Below, one piece after another: positions 6,456 through 14,660 of a stretch of 64,000 nucleotides of DNA. Both the position numbers and the translations under genes were made by a program. This DNA is from an uncultured Bacillota bacterium. Lineage in GTDB: Bacteria; Bacillota; Dehalobacteriia; UBA7702. Below the pieces are notes generated by a model. That model was not told the DNA's origin. It made no database searches and worked only from the letters and a program-made list of their open reading frames with translations. Each line of letters opens with the position of its first letter. Position 1 is the first letter of the stretch. The stretch is taken from positions 39,699-103,698 of the forward strand of contig CAKUYE010000007.1 of the NCBI GenBank assembly GCA_934702375.1. The letters are read 5' to 3'.

Positions 6456-6472
6456 GTAGCGTAAATTCAAGT
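6456..6472 (+). CRISPR. Solitary CRISPR-repeat-like fragment
   Basis: GTAGCGTAAATTCAAGT matches positions 9-25 of the central repeat at 31,204-31,239 (GTAGTGTAAATTCAAGT) in 16 of 17 bases, same strand. The flanks do not match and no second unit lies one 66-base period downstream. It may be a solitary repeat unit of the kind proposed to act as RNA decoys for Cas complexes, or a recombination scar. By length alone it is not proof. Confidence 0.35.
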
Positions 6473-6528
6473 GTGCCGTTGGTATTACCTTCTGAGGGTA
6501 TATAAATGCCCTGCTAGAATGGTTATAC

Positions 6529-6552
6529 GTGCCCTTCGGCGTGCCCTTCGGC
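6529..6552. repeat. Tandem 12-base duplication
   Basis: GTGCCCTTCGGC occurs twice back to back in non-coding DNA. Each unit contains a small GCC-CTTC-GGC hairpin capability. The role is unknown. Confidence 0.6.
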
Positions 6553-6633
6553 GTGATTGCCGCCCCACCCCCGTTATTTTTATAGGTATTTTTAGCAGGT
6601 ATTTTATATTGAAGTCCCTGCTTGAAGCCCTTC

Positions 6634-6663
6634 GGGGGTAGGGGGTAGGGGGTCTGAGGGGGG
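6634..6663 (+). other. G-quadruplex motif
   Basis: Four G-runs of 5, 5, 5 and 6 are separated by TA, TA and TCTGA, which satisfies the canonical G4 pattern. It lies in a gene-free stretch. On the plus strand it could fold in RNA or single-stranded DNA and affect replication, packaging start or transcription; none of these is shown. Confidence 0.55.
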
Positions 6664-6886
6664 AGTAGCCCTCACTACTATATAGCCCCTCAAATAAAAT
6701 TTCTATTTTTGAAAAACGCTCCTGACCAGGCATTTTGTTTCCTTAGCTGTGATTTATATTGTTGTGAAGTTACCTTCAAAAAATTGAGTTTTTGAGGGCT
6801 TGTTTCGTGTACCCTAAATTCAGGATGAGTTTGAGTTTTTTACCTCGAAAACTTCGACTCATTATTTTTTTATTGCAAAAAAAATA

Positions 6887-6939
6887 GAGCGTAGCAGGGG
6901 TTTCTGCAACGCTCCATTAAGCAAATTTATTTTGCTTAA
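6887..6939. other. Pair of hairpins in non-coding region
   Basis: GAGCGT/ACGCTC (6887-6892, 6909-6914) with an inner CAG/CTG, followed 3 bases on by TTAAGCAAA/TTTGCTTAA (6917-6925, 6931-6939). Apart from the elements listed here I see no gene between 6,302 and 7,564. Confidence 0.45.
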
Positions 6940-6988
6940 TTGTTTGATGACCATTATACCGAGTTTGCTTATTTTTTCAAGGCTTTGG

Positions 6989-7028
6989 AAAAGTGGTCAT
7001 GTTTTGTCGTGTTTAGGTGTGCTATAAT
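6989..7028 (+). promoter_or_regulatory. Repeated promoter module, copy 1
   Basis: A 25-base segment AAAAGTGGTCATGTTTTGTCG+TGTT (6989-7013) is followed by TATAAT at 7023-7028. The identical 25 bases recur at 7127-7151, again just before TATAAT. The -35 region (TGTTTT) is weak, so the conserved block is probably an activator site. Transcription would end at the 7,084-7,112 hairpin, giving a transcript of about 75 nt. Confidence 0.5.
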
Positions 7029-7083
7029 AACGGCGTTGGTTGTCTTTTTGAATTTTTCCTCATTTTTCACTCTCCTTTCTGAA

Positions 7084-7112
7084 AGCCACCGGTTTCGTGC
7101 CGGTGGTTTTTA
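7084..7112 (+). terminator. Terminator between repeated promoters
   Basis: CCACCGG (7086-7092) and CCGGTGG (7100-7106) form a stem around TTTCGTG, followed by TTTTTATTTT. Confidence 0.7.
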
Positions 7113-7126
7113 TTTTGCTTATTTTT

Positions 7127-7165
7127 AAAAGTGGTCATGTTTTGTCGTGTTAAACCTGCTATAAT
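7127..7165 (+). promoter_or_regulatory. Repeated promoter module, copy 2
   Basis: This is the second copy of the 25-base block (7127-7151) with TATAAT at 7160-7165. Spacing to the -10 differs by one base from copy 1. The downstream RNA (about 7172-7340) would contain an outer GGGTGGT/ACCACCC stem and end at a terminator. Confidence 0.5.
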
Positions 7166-7171
7166 TGATAT

Positions 7172-7340
7172 AACCGATGTTCAGGTAATTCCTGTTTCCC
7201 CCTTTCGTTTCTTTCATTAGTTTCTGAGTTTGATTCTACCTGCATCGGTGAATGGGTGGTGGTGCGGATGCCTCGCCGTGCCACCTTTACCACCCAAGTT
7301 TACCTCCCAGCCCCGTCATTTTTGCCAATGGCGGGGTTTT
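7172..7340 (+). ncRNA. Candidate small RNA downstream of repeated promoter
   Basis: It is bounded by TATAAT (7160-7165) and a terminator (7311-7340). GGGTGGT near 7,252 can pair with ACCACCC near 7,289, enclosing a second GGTG...CACC stem. No convincing reading frame is present. It may be the leader of the late operon rather than a stable RNA. Confidence 0.3.
7311..7340 (+). terminator. Terminator upstream of late operon
   Basis: CCCCGTCATT (7311-7320) and AATGGCGGGG (7327-7336) form a 10-bp stem with one G-T pair around TTTGCC, followed by TTTT. It isolates the late operon promoter from upstream transcription unless antiterminated. Confidence 0.65.
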
Positions 7341-7464
7341 GTTATGCCAAAGTTACTTAGACCCGAAACGTGTGAAATGAGGTTGTTTAAGAATATAAGA
7401 GGGCGAGATTTTGAGGATTTGCGCCCTTTTCCCTGTTCACAGCGTATTTTTGGACGTTACTCAG

Positions 7465-7516
7465 TGTGGTAGCATTTACCACAAAAAGGGGCTTTTTTGT
7501 GGTAGCATTTACCACA
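7465..7516. promoter_or_regulatory. Two identical palindromic operators
   Basis: TGTGGTAGCATTTACCACA occurs at 7465-7483 and 7498-7516. Each is an inverted repeat (TGTGGTA/TACCACA), and the centres are 33 bases apart, about three helical turns, so two dimers would sit on one DNA face. They lie just upstream of the promoter of the late operon and are probably bound by the wHTH protein at 7565-8077 or another phage regulator. Confidence 0.65.
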
Positions 7517-7523
7517 AATACTG

Positions 7524-7551
7524 TTGAAAATGCTTATTTTACTGGTATGAA
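7524..7551 (+). promoter_or_regulatory. Late operon promoter
   Basis: TTGAAA (7524-7529) and TATGAA (7546-7551) are spaced by 16 bases, immediately after the operator pair and 13 bases before ATG 7565, whose ribosome site is AAAGGAGC. Confidence 0.5.
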
Positions 7552-7564
7552 AGGAGCTTAAAAA

Positions 7565-8077
7565 ATGCTTGGTATTGTTGATTTGGAAACCGGAACGATT
7601 TTACAGTCGGTGGATGATGGGGACAAAGTTAAGGTGATTCCTCAATATGTAGAGGAATATTACCATGAAACGGATTCGATTCCCTTTACCGCTTTTGTGA
7701 AATTGAATTGTGAAGAGATGGATTATCTTGTGAAGGAATTAAAACACAGCGATATTGTCTTTATTATTTCCCTGCTGCCTTATTTATCCTATATGGATAA
7801 TTGCATTAAAGATCGCCGGGGAAATCCTTTGTCCGTGGCGGAGATCGCCGAAAAGATTGGTGATGACCGAAGCAATGTCAATAAGCGAATTAATCATTTA
7901 ATCGACTTGGATATCCTTTGCCGTGCGAAGAATAGTAAGGAGTTTCAGCTTTTTATGAATCCCTGGATTGCCGGGAAGGGGAACCGCTGCAATCGTGTAT
8001 TGGCTTCGATGTTCCGCAATTATCCGATTCGCTCGAAGGGAGGGATTACATGGCAAAGACTGGCAAGACAGAAATAA
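7565..8077 (+). CDS. RepL-like winged-helix regulator/initiator protein
   Basis: The 170-residue protein has a helical winged-helix region near residues 65-130 (LSVAEIAEKIGDDRSNVNKRINHLIDLDIL), ending in FMNPWIAGKGNRCNRVLASMF, a pattern I associate with the Firmicute RepL-like protein family and phage relatives. It is the first gene of the late operon and overlaps TerS by 28 bases. The twin palindromes and promoter directly upstream suggest autoregulation. A role as replication initiator is less likely here, because terminase genes follow at once; a late regulator is the better inference. Confidence 0.65.
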   Translation: MLGIVDLETGTILQSVDDGDKVKVIPQYVEEYYHETDSIPFTAFVKLNCEEMDYLVKELKHSDIVFIISLLPYLSYMDNCIKDRRGNPLSVAEIAEKIGDDRSNVNKRINHLIDLDILCRAKNSKEFQLFMNPWIAGKGNRCNRVLASMFRNYPIRSKGGITWQRLARQK

Positions 8078-8427
8078 CCGAAGTGGAAGTTCCTTCGGTG
8101 CATGATGCGATTGAAAGCGTTCACGAACCGAAATCCCTTGCCCGGGAAATGGGGCGGCGGCAGAAGTGCTTAGATACCATTGCTATTCATGCCCGGGATG
8201 CGGTGCAGACTTTGGTGGATATCATGAACTACGGCAGCGAAACAAACCGTTTAAAGGCTGCCTTTCGTATTCTTGAATATTCTGCCGGGAAGCCCTCGGA
8301 ATATAAGCCTGAGGAAGTGAAGCCGGAGCCGGTGGTTCCCGATGCGGATTTGGAAACCATTATTGATACCGGCGATGTAGAAGAGCTTCAGAGCGCCATC
8401 GAAAGGACTTACAATGTCAAAGGTTAA
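8050..8427 (+). CDS. terS: Terminase small subunit (probable)
   Basis: The 125-residue protein begins MAKTGKTEITEVEV behind GAAGGGAGGG and overlaps TerL by 14 bases. Its helical middle (residues about 33-80, REMGRRQKCLDTIAIHARDA) and acidic C-terminus fit phage small terminases, which bind the packaging site and recruit the large subunit. Sequence motifs in this family are weak, so the call rests mostly on size, fold and position directly before TerL. Confidence 0.7.
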   Translation: MAKTGKTEITEVEVPSVHDAIESVHEPKSLAREMGRRQKCLDTIAIHARDAVQTLVDIMNYGSETNRLKAAFRILEYSAGKPSEYKPEEVKPEPVVPDADLETIIDTGDVEELQSAIERTYNVKG

Positions 8428-9889
8428 CGTGAGGAATCGAGAGGTTCTGAAACAAATTGAATATAAGTTGGCAGCCAGAAATTACGTCGATTATGTGCAG
8501 CTGGTTCATGACGGGATGTGGAAGAAAACCCGGTTTGGGAAATTCCTCTGCGATGAAGTGCAAACCTTTATCGAGAAAAAGACGGATGCTCCTTATGAGA
8601 TTATGGTGCTTAGTGTGCCGCCTCAGAGCGGGAAAACGATGACCGTCACTGCATCCCTCCCTAGCTGGTATTTAGGGAAAAATCCCCATGGCAAGGTGAT
8701 TGAGATTTCCTATAATACGGACTATGCCAGACAGTTTGGGCGTCAGAATCGAGAAAAGATTCGTGAGTTTGGCGAAAAGGTTTTCGGCATTGCTGTGGCA
8801 TCTCGTCCCAGCGGTGAGCTTGAATTTGAATTGACGAATCATCTTGGGAGCATGATTTCCCGAGGGGTGGATGCCGGTGTTACCGGGCGTGGCTGTACCT
8901 TGATGATTATCGACGACCCGATTAAGAACCGCAAAGAAGCGGATTCTCCCACGACCCGAGAGCGTTTATGGAATGAATGGACGGACTCTTACCGTTCCCG
9001 TCTTGCTCCCGGCGCTAAGGTGATTTTGATCATGACCCGGTGGCATCAGGATGATTTGGCAGGGCGCATTATTGAAAAAGAAAAGCACGTGAAGGTGCTG
9101 AACCTGCCCTGTGAAGCCGAAGAGAACGACCCTATGGGGCGAGAAGTTGGCGAACCGCTGCACCCTGAGATTGGGAAAGGAGCAAAGTGGTTAAAGGAGT
9201 TTAAGCGGAGTATTATTCGTTCCGAGGGGACGAGAACATGGGAAGCTCTGTATCAGGGGCATCCTACGGTAGAAGAAGGGAATCTGGTAAAACGGGAATG
9301 GTGGCAGTATTACGATGTGCTCCCTGCAAACCGCTTGGAGATTATGAGCGTTGACGCTACCTTTAAAGAAAGCGAACGAGGTGACTTTGTAGCCATTCAG
9401 GTATGGGCGAAATCCAATGCCGATTATTACCTTGTGGATAGAGTAAAGGAACGCATGGACTTTGTTTCCACCGTCAATCGTATTCGCTATATGCGCACAG
9501 TGCATCCAAACATCGTAGGTATCCTGGTGGAAGATAAGGCAAACGGCGCTGCGATTATGTCTCTTTTGCGAAAGGATATACCCGGTATTATCGGTGTTGA
9601 CCCTGCCGGTGGGAAGGTTGCCCGTGTAAATGCCGTTTCTCCTGCTATTGAATCCGGCAATGTTTATTTACCCAGAGGGAAAGAATGGGTGCAGGAATTT
9701 GTGGAGGAATTTGCCGCTTTTCCCAATGCCGCCCACGACGATGAAGTGGACTGCTGCTCCCAGGCATTGAATCGTTTGATTTATACCTATACGAAGTTTG
9801 AAGCTCCCTCGGAAGAAGAGTTGGAGCTATTTCAACCGAAACAGCAAATGTTTGGCGTCCCGGTAAACGTGAGACGTCTTTTTCAATAA
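8414..9889 (+). CDS. terL: Terminase large subunit
   Basis: This 491-residue DNA-packaging motor has a Walker A motif PPQSGKT (69-75), a Walker B-like LMIIDD (about 164-169) and a C-terminal RNaseH-like nuclease with VDATF (about 312) and HDDEVD (about 440). These are complete, so both ATPase and nuclease look active. The sequence type (psiM2 ORF9-like/Terminase_6) differs from the PBSX-type terminase of element B. It overlaps TerS and is followed by a small coiled-coil gene. Confidence 0.92.
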   Translation: MSKVNVRNREVLKQIEYKLAARNYVDYVQLVHDGMWKKTRFGKFLCDEVQTFIEKKTDAPYEIMVLSVPPQSGKTMTVTASLPSWYLGKNPHGKVIEISYNTDYARQFGRQNREKIREFGEKVFGIAVASRPSGELEFELTNHLGSMISRGVDAGVTGRGCTLMIIDDPIKNRKEADSPTTRERLWNEWTDSYRSRLAPGAKVILIMTRWHQDDLAGRIIEKEKHVKVLNLPCEAEENDPMGREVGEPLHPEIGKGAKWLKEFKRSIIRSEGTRTWEALYQGHPTVEEGNLVKREWWQYYDVLPANRLEIMSVDATFKESERGDFVAIQVWAKSNADYYLVDRVKERMDFVSTVNRIRYMRTVHPNIVGILVEDKANGAAIMSLLRKDIPGIIGVDPAGGKVARVNAVSPAIESGNVYLPRGKEWVQEFVEEFAAFPNAAHDDEVDCCSQALNRLIYTYTKFEAPSEEELELFQPKQQMFGVPVNVRRLFQ

Positions 9890-9898
9890 GGAGGTTTT

Positions 9899-10225
9899 AT
9901 GGCGCTTTATATTATCGTGATTGCGTTTCTTATTATTTATATCGGCTTTGTTGTGGCGATCTATCGCCTTGACCATCGCATTACCGAGTTGAGCGGCAAG
10001 GTTCAGCAGTTAAAAACTGCGATGGATGAAGATTATCATGGCTTTGCGGAGGATGTTGTAGACCTGCGAGAAAAGCTAGAAGCTCTTGAGAAGGCTTTAA
10101 AAGACCTTACTTTGCGAGTGGATAGTCTTACCCCCTCGAAGGGATTTTCCGGGGATTTAAATACAATCCTCAATTATCAGCCATCAAAAATGAAGCGGAT
10201 GAAGCAGAAGCGAGGTGAGGAATAA
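9899..10225 (+). CDS. Membrane-anchored coiled-coil small protein
   Basis: The 108-residue product has a strongly hydrophobic N-terminus (ALYIIVIAFLIIYIGFVVAI) and then a heptad-rich helix (residues about 28-80, LSGKVQQLKTAMDED, LREKLEALEKALKDL). It lies between TerL and portal, overlapping the portal start by one base. The role is unknown. It could be a virion or lysis accessory; spanins are not expected in a monoderm host, but Negativicutes are diderm, so that remains possible. Confidence 0.7.
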   Translation: MALYIIVIAFLIIYIGFVVAIYRLDHRITELSGKVQQLKTAMDEDYHGFAEDVVDLREKLEALEKALKDLTLRVDSLTPSKGFSGDLNTILNYQPSKMKRMKQKRGEE

Positions 10226-12090
10226 TGGCGGAGCAGACCAGCAAAGCGAAGTATATCACCATTCCCGAGGAAGCCAGTGACATTGTAAAGCTTTACGATA
10301 AAGGGAAGCAATACAATGACGATATTGAGCTTGCCGATACTGTGGAGCAGAACCGCAATTTTTACAGCGGCAAGCAGTGGGAAGATTTGGAAACCGAAGG
10401 TTTGAAGCCCATTATTCTGAATATCGTGCGTCCCATTGTCCAGATTAAGGCGGCTTCCATTATGTCTGATGACATTTCCTTTATTGTTCGTCCTTTAGGG
10501 ATTCCCGGAGCGACGAGTAAAAACACGGAAGTGATGGCGGATATCCTCACCAATGAGTTGAAACGCATTTGGGAAAAGCGGAAGGGAACCAGTAAAACCC
10601 GGAAGGCAATTACCAATGCTGCGGTGGATGGCGATGCCTGCTGGCATATTATCTGGGACACCTCCATTCCCGTGGCAAAAGTGGACAAAGAGCTTGTAGA
10701 TGCCTTAAACGAAGGCATGGGAAACGCAGAATCCGCCGAAAATGATATGTCAGGTATGAATGCCTTCGGCAGTTCTAATGTGGCGGAAAACGGCGGTGAA
10801 GAACAGCTTTCCGAAATTCAGGTAGAAGGCGATATCGACACCGAGACTATTTACAATACTCGGGTATTCTTTGGCAATACCTCTGACCCCGAAGTACAGA
10901 AGCAGCCCTGGATTCTTGTGGCAAGCCGTGAATACACTGCCCGATTGAAGCAGACTGCCGAAGAAAACGGCGTTAGCGGTGACGATCTGGACGGCATCAA
11001 AGGTTCTTCCGACGATTACTTTGACGATGACCAGGATGACCGCACCACTCTTTTAACCTATTATTACCGGGATGAAAACACCGGCACGATCTGGGTGATG
11101 GAAGCCACGGAAAATGTCATTATCAAGGAAGCTACCGATACCGGATTGCATCTTTATCCCATCGCCTGGATGAATTGGGAAGAAACCATGAACAGCTATC
11201 ACGGCACCGCAGCGGTTACAGAGCTTGTTTATAACAATCTGGCGGTAAATGTTCTTGCTACGATGTCGGTGGCATCGGTTTCCCGTAGCGCATTTCCTAC
11301 GATTATCTATCGTAAAGATTTGCTTGGCGAATATAACAACGGTGTTGGCGCTGCTATTGGTGTCAACGGTTATTGTGATAATGTTGACAATATTATTAAG
11401 GTGGTAGAAGGTGCGAATTACGGCTATCAGGTAGATAAGCTGATTCAGTACATTACCGACACTACCAACGATTTAAACGGTGCTACCGATGCTTCTCTCG
11501 GCTCTCTGCGCCCGGAAAATACTTCGGCTATCATTGCAGCTCAAAAGGCGGCTATGACACCGCTGGAACTGAATAAGCAGGCTTTATACCAATTTATTGA
11601 AGATTGGAGCCGCTGTGCCATTGATTTTATGGCGAACTATTACGGGATTCGCCCGGTAGTAGTTCGTGATGAAATGGGACAGGAACGCATTATTGAATTT
11701 GACTTCGGGACAATCAATACCGCTGCCTTTGATATCCGTATTGATGTTGGCGGCAGCTCCTATTGGAATGAAATTACCGAGGTACAGACCTTGGATAATC
11801 TCTTCTTAAAGGAAATGATTACCCCGGAAGAATACATAGAATCGATGCCTATCAATTTGCTGCCCAGTAAAAACCTTTTACTGCATAAAATCAAGCAAAG
11901 AATGATGCAGCAAAACCAGATGCAGCCGATGCAGCAGGAGCAAATGACTCCTCAATCGGAAATGCCGGTGGCGGATATGTCGGAACCTGTCAGCGAGATT
12001 ACGCCGACACCGGATGACTTAACGGGTTTGGTTGAGCCGAACCGCGTAAACGCTGTAGCAGGCAGAGCCGCAGCGGCAAATGAAGAGTAA
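10225..12090 (+). CDS. Portal protein
   Basis: The 621-residue protein has the portal pattern: an N-terminal helix with NRNFYSGKQWEDLETEG, then PIILNIVRPIVQIKAAS, an acidic middle and a long C-terminal helical barrel region (TNDLNGATDASLGS, NTSAIIAAQKAAM), ending in a Gln/Met-rich tail (MMQQNQMQPMQQEQM). Portals form the dodecameric ring through which DNA enters the capsid. Length and motifs are closest to podovirus/P22-like portals. The gene starts one base before the stop of the upstream gene. Confidence 0.88.
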   Translation: MAEQTSKAKYITIPEEASDIVKLYDKGKQYNDDIELADTVEQNRNFYSGKQWEDLETEGLKPIILNIVRPIVQIKAASIMSDDISFIVRPLGIPGATSKNTEVMADILTNELKRIWEKRKGTSKTRKAITNAAVDGDACWHIIWDTSIPVAKVDKELVDALNEGMGNAESAENDMSGMNAFGSSNVAENGGEEQLSEIQVEGDIDTETIYNTRVFFGNTSDPEVQKQPWILVASREYTARLKQTAEENGVSGDDLDGIKGSSDDYFDDDQDDRTTLLTYYYRDENTGTIWVMEATENVIIKEATDTGLHLYPIAWMNWEETMNSYHGTAAVTELVYNNLAVNVLATMSVASVSRSAFPTIIYRKDLLGEYNNGVGAAIGVNGYCDNVDNIIKVVEGANYGYQVDKLIQYITDTTNDLNGATDASLGSLRPENTSAIIAAQKAAMTPLELNKQALYQFIEDWSRCAIDFMANYYGIRPVVVRDEMGQERIIEFDFGTINTAAFDIRIDVGGSSYWNEITEVQTLDNLFLKEMITPEEYIESMPINLLPSKNLLLHKIKQRMMQQNQMQPMQQEQMTPQSEMPVADMSEPVSEITPTPDDLTGLVEPNRVNAVAGRAAAANEE

Positions 12091-12098
12091 ACCATTTT

Positions 12099-12127
12099 GA
12101 CGGCTTTATTGAGTCGTCTTTTATTTT
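12099..12127 (+). terminator. Weak terminator between portal and scaffold
   Basis: GACGGCT (12099-12105) and AGTCGTC (12112-12118) form a 7-bp stem followed by TTTTATTTT. Inside the late operon it would lower or set apart transcription of scaffold and capsid, or mark a processing site. Confidence 0.55.
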
Positions 12128-12145
12128 AAATTTTTGGAGGTCAAT

Positions 12146-13156
12146 ATGTCTGTAAACGAAGCCGGTGCCGACCATAGCACCACTGAGATGACAAGTGCAG
12201 GGAACGCCGACCATAGTGAAAGCCCTGCCACCACCAGCGACACCACGAACGATTCCGATTTCCAGCGTTCCATTGATGAGGACTGGGGTTTAGCCGAGCC
12301 GGAAGAACCGGCAGAGGAATCCGAAGAAGCTGACGAGCTTATCGAGGAAGCCCCTGAGGACGAGGAACCCGGCGAAGAAGAGCCGGAGGAAACGGAGGAA
12401 CCGGGCAGCGAAGAAGATCCTTCGACGGAAACGCCGGAGCAAGAGCCTTTTACGCTCCATGTGAATCACATGGGGCAAGGCTACGACCTGCCCGAGGATG
12501 AAGCGCGAAAATATGCGCAGATCGGCATGAATGCCGGTCTTTTACAGGAGAAATACTCCGAACTGAAACCCTTAGAAGCCTTGAGAGAACCTATTGAAAT
12601 CCTTGCCTTGTTTGAAGGACGCCCCGTGGATGAAGTGATTCGCTCCTTCGGCGATGTATCGGAATTGAGAAAACGGGAGATTGCATCTCTCGTAGCCGAC
12701 GGTCACGATGAAAATCTGGCTGCGGAATTATTCGATAGTCGATACGAAGAAGCCCGACAAAAACGGGAGCTGAACCGTATGAAATCCCCGGCGCACAAGG
12801 AAATGCCGGTGCATATCCGGGAGCAGATTGACCGTTTCGCACGGTTCCGCCCCGGGGAGCATGAGCAGATTTCCGCCGGGAAGCCCATTCCTGAGGATGT
12901 CATGAGCGAATGGCGCAACGGCACTGACCTGACCACCGCATGGCTGCTCCATGAAAACAGCGGCTACGTTGCGGAAGGCAAGGAAAAGGACAAGCGCATT
13001 AAAGAGCTTGAAAAAGAATTGAAAACCGCAAAGAGCGAAAACTCCAAGCTGCGGAAGAACGCCGAGAACAAACAGAAGGCTCCGACTCGAAAGAAGGGTA
13101 CCGGCGGCGGTGTCGGTTCCGGCGAGGATATCTATGCCGCTTGGAGCAAGTTTTAA
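12146..13156 (+). CDS. Capsid scaffolding protein
   Basis: ATG 12146 follows TTTGGAGGTCAAT and is preferred to an in-frame TTG at 12134. The 336-residue protein is very acidic in its first 110 residues (runs such as EEPAEESEEADELIEEAPED), then helical, with a Lys/Glu coiled coil at residues about 275-320 and a basic, Gly-rich end. Scaffold proteins of this design occupy the procapsid interior and leave before DNA entry. Position between portal and capsid supports the call. Confidence 0.8.
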   Translation: MSVNEAGADHSTTEMTSAGNADHSESPATTSDTTNDSDFQRSIDEDWGLAEPEEPAEESEEADELIEEAPEDEEPGEEEPEETEEPGSEEDPSTETPEQEPFTLHVNHMGQGYDLPEDEARKYAQIGMNAGLLQEKYSELKPLEALREPIEILALFEGRPVDEVIRSFGDVSELRKREIASLVADGHDENLAAELFDSRYEEARQKRELNRMKSPAHKEMPVHIREQIDRFARFRPGEHEQISAGKPIPEDVMSEWRNGTDLTTAWLLHENSGYVAEGKEKDKRIKELEKELKTAKSENSKLRKNAENKQKAPTRKKGTGGGVGSGEDIYAAWSKF

Positions 13157-13172
13157 CGAAAGGAATTAGTAT

Positions 13173-14294
13173 ATGCCCCAGATTAACTTAGCAAAAGAAT
13201 ACGACAAGCGAATTGTCGAACGTCTGAAAATGACCACCTATTCCAGCGAAGCCGTGAACTACAACTATAAGTTCGACGGCTCCGATACCGTTCACATTAC
13301 CTCTGTCGATGTAATGCCTATGAGTGACTACCAGAAATCCGGTACCAGCCGTTATGGTACTCCTCTGGATATCGGCGATACCGAACAGGTTGTAACCTTA
13401 AAGAAAGACCGTGCCTTCACCGGTATCATTGATAAAGGCGATGTGCAGGACCAGAAAATCCAGAAGTCCGCTTCCGAGTGCATGAAGCGCCAGACTGACG
13501 AAGTTATCAATCCTGAAATTGAAAAGTACCGCTTCGGTGTCATGGCTGCGAAGCCCGGCTTTGTTAAGGTTGATACCAACCTGGCTGCGGTTTCTACCGG
13601 CAAGTCCAAGGTTTTGGAAGATTTCTTCGACCTCAGCACTGCCGCCACCAACGGTCTTGCTCCCAGAAGCGGTCGTGTTTGCTTCGTAACTCCTGCAATT
13701 ACCGCCATGTTCTTACAGTCCTCCGGTAACTTCTTACAGTATGGCGAAAAATCCCAGGACATGATCGCCAAAGGTGTTGTGGGTCAGATTGACGGTACCA
13801 AGATTATCGAAGTGCCGGAGCAGCTTTTGCCTACCAACTGCATGATGCTCCTTGCCAACAAGGAAGCCACCGTTGCCGTTGAAAAGCTGAAAGACCTGTT
13901 TATTCACCAGAATCCTCCCGGTATCAACGGCAACCTCTTAGAAGGTCGCATTCGTTACGACGCCTTTGTGCTTGACCATCGTGTGCCTATGCTGGGTGTT
14001 TGCTACAAAGCCGGTACTCTTTCCACTGCACCGACTATCACTTACACCGCCAGCACCACTAACACTATTGCTATTACCGGTACTTCCGGCGAAACCTTCA
14101 CTTATACCCTGGACGGTTCTGACCCCAGAACTTCTCCCACCGCCAAGACTTACACCGCTGCGATTGATACTTCGGATTGGAGCGCCGCTAACGGTGTGAC
14201 CATTGTTCGTGCTTACGCATCGAAAACCGGTCAGATCGACTCTATCGTGACTACCGCCACCGTTCCTGTGGCATCGGCTCTGGTTCGTGGGTAA
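13173..14294 (+). CDS. Major capsid protein with C-terminal Ig-like domain
   Basis: Residues 1-285 of this 373-residue protein look like a HK97-fold capsid protein of the P22/N4-coat-related type (ERLKMTTYSSEAVNYNYKFD, GDTEQVVTLKKDRAFTGIIDKGD). Residues about 290-360 form a separate domain with TYTLDGSDPRTSPTAKTY, a pattern of chitobiase C-terminal/Ig-like modules, which in phage capsids usually projects from the surface and binds sugars or stabilises the shell. Spacing to the scaffold gene is 16 bases, with GAAAGGAATTAGT as ribosome site. Confidence 0.85.
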   Translation: MPQINLAKEYDKRIVERLKMTTYSSEAVNYNYKFDGSDTVHITSVDVMPMSDYQKSGTSRYGTPLDIGDTEQVVTLKKDRAFTGIIDKGDVQDQKIQKSASECMKRQTDEVINPEIEKYRFGVMAAKPGFVKVDTNLAAVSTGKSKVLEDFFDLSTAATNGLAPRSGRVCFVTPAITAMFLQSSGNFLQYGEKSQDMIAKGVVGQIDGTKIIEVPEQLLPTNCMMLLANKEATVAVEKLKDLFIHQNPPGINGNLLEGRIRYDAFVLDHRVPMLGVCYKAGTLSTAPTITYTASTTNTIAITGTSGETFTYTLDGSDPRTSPTAKTYTAAIDTSDWSAANGVTIVRAYASKTGQIDSIVTTATVPVASALVRG

Positions 14295-14303
14295 GGAGGT
14301 TTT

Positions 14304-14660
14304 ATGAAGGTACAGAAGCTTTACGAAAACGCTCTGACCTTGATCGGTAAAACGGAAGAAGGGACAAGCTATCCTTTTATGGAGCGTGTCCCTTCGCTCC
14401 TTAATCTTGACCTTGCGGTACTGAATTTGTACCGCAGTGAAGATGAACAGCTCCCCGAGGTGGAAACCATCGGCGATGATATTGACCTCACAGCAAAGGA
14501 AGCCAACGGCTTAACCCTTTGCCTTGCTTACATTGCCGCTTGTGAAATTGACGGTTTCCCGGAGAATCGCCTTATGATGCTGTATAAGCAGCGCAACGAT
14601 GTAATGGGTTCGATTACTACCGGGATGGAGGACATCGCTGAAAGAATCGGGGTGGATTGA
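14304..14660 (+). CDS. Head-tail adaptor-like protein
   Basis: The 118-residue helical protein (KVQKLYENALTLIGKTEEG, then SLLNLDLAVLNLYRSEDEQ and GLTLCLAYIAACEIDG) lies directly after capsid behind AAGGAGG. Short helical proteins here usually form the adaptor ring below the portal. Assignment rests on size, fold and position; no single diagnostic motif is visible. Its stop overlaps the next start (TGATG). Confidence 0.6.
   Translation: MKVQKLYENALTLIGKTEEGTSYPFMERVPSLLNLDLAVLNLYRSEDEQLPEVETIGDDIDLTAKEANGLTLCLAYIAACEIDGFPENRLMMLYKQRNDVMGSITTGMEDIAERIGVD

Noticed and set aside
6456..6472. The solitary repeat fragment as the anti-repeat of a full tracrRNA read on the minus strand
   Set aside because: The part that should pair with GTTTGAGAG is absent (ATTTATAG instead), so only the repeat-fragment reading is kept.
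6485..6733. Minus-strand 82-codon frame with RRRARRRAR
   Set aside because: The Arg run is produced by the 12-base tandem duplication and the rest by the G-rich stretch; no ribosome site or promoter fits.
7230..7472. Plus-strand 80-codon frame before the late operon
   Set aside because: It crosses a strong terminator hairpin (7311-7340), has protein-unlike composition and no good ribosome site.
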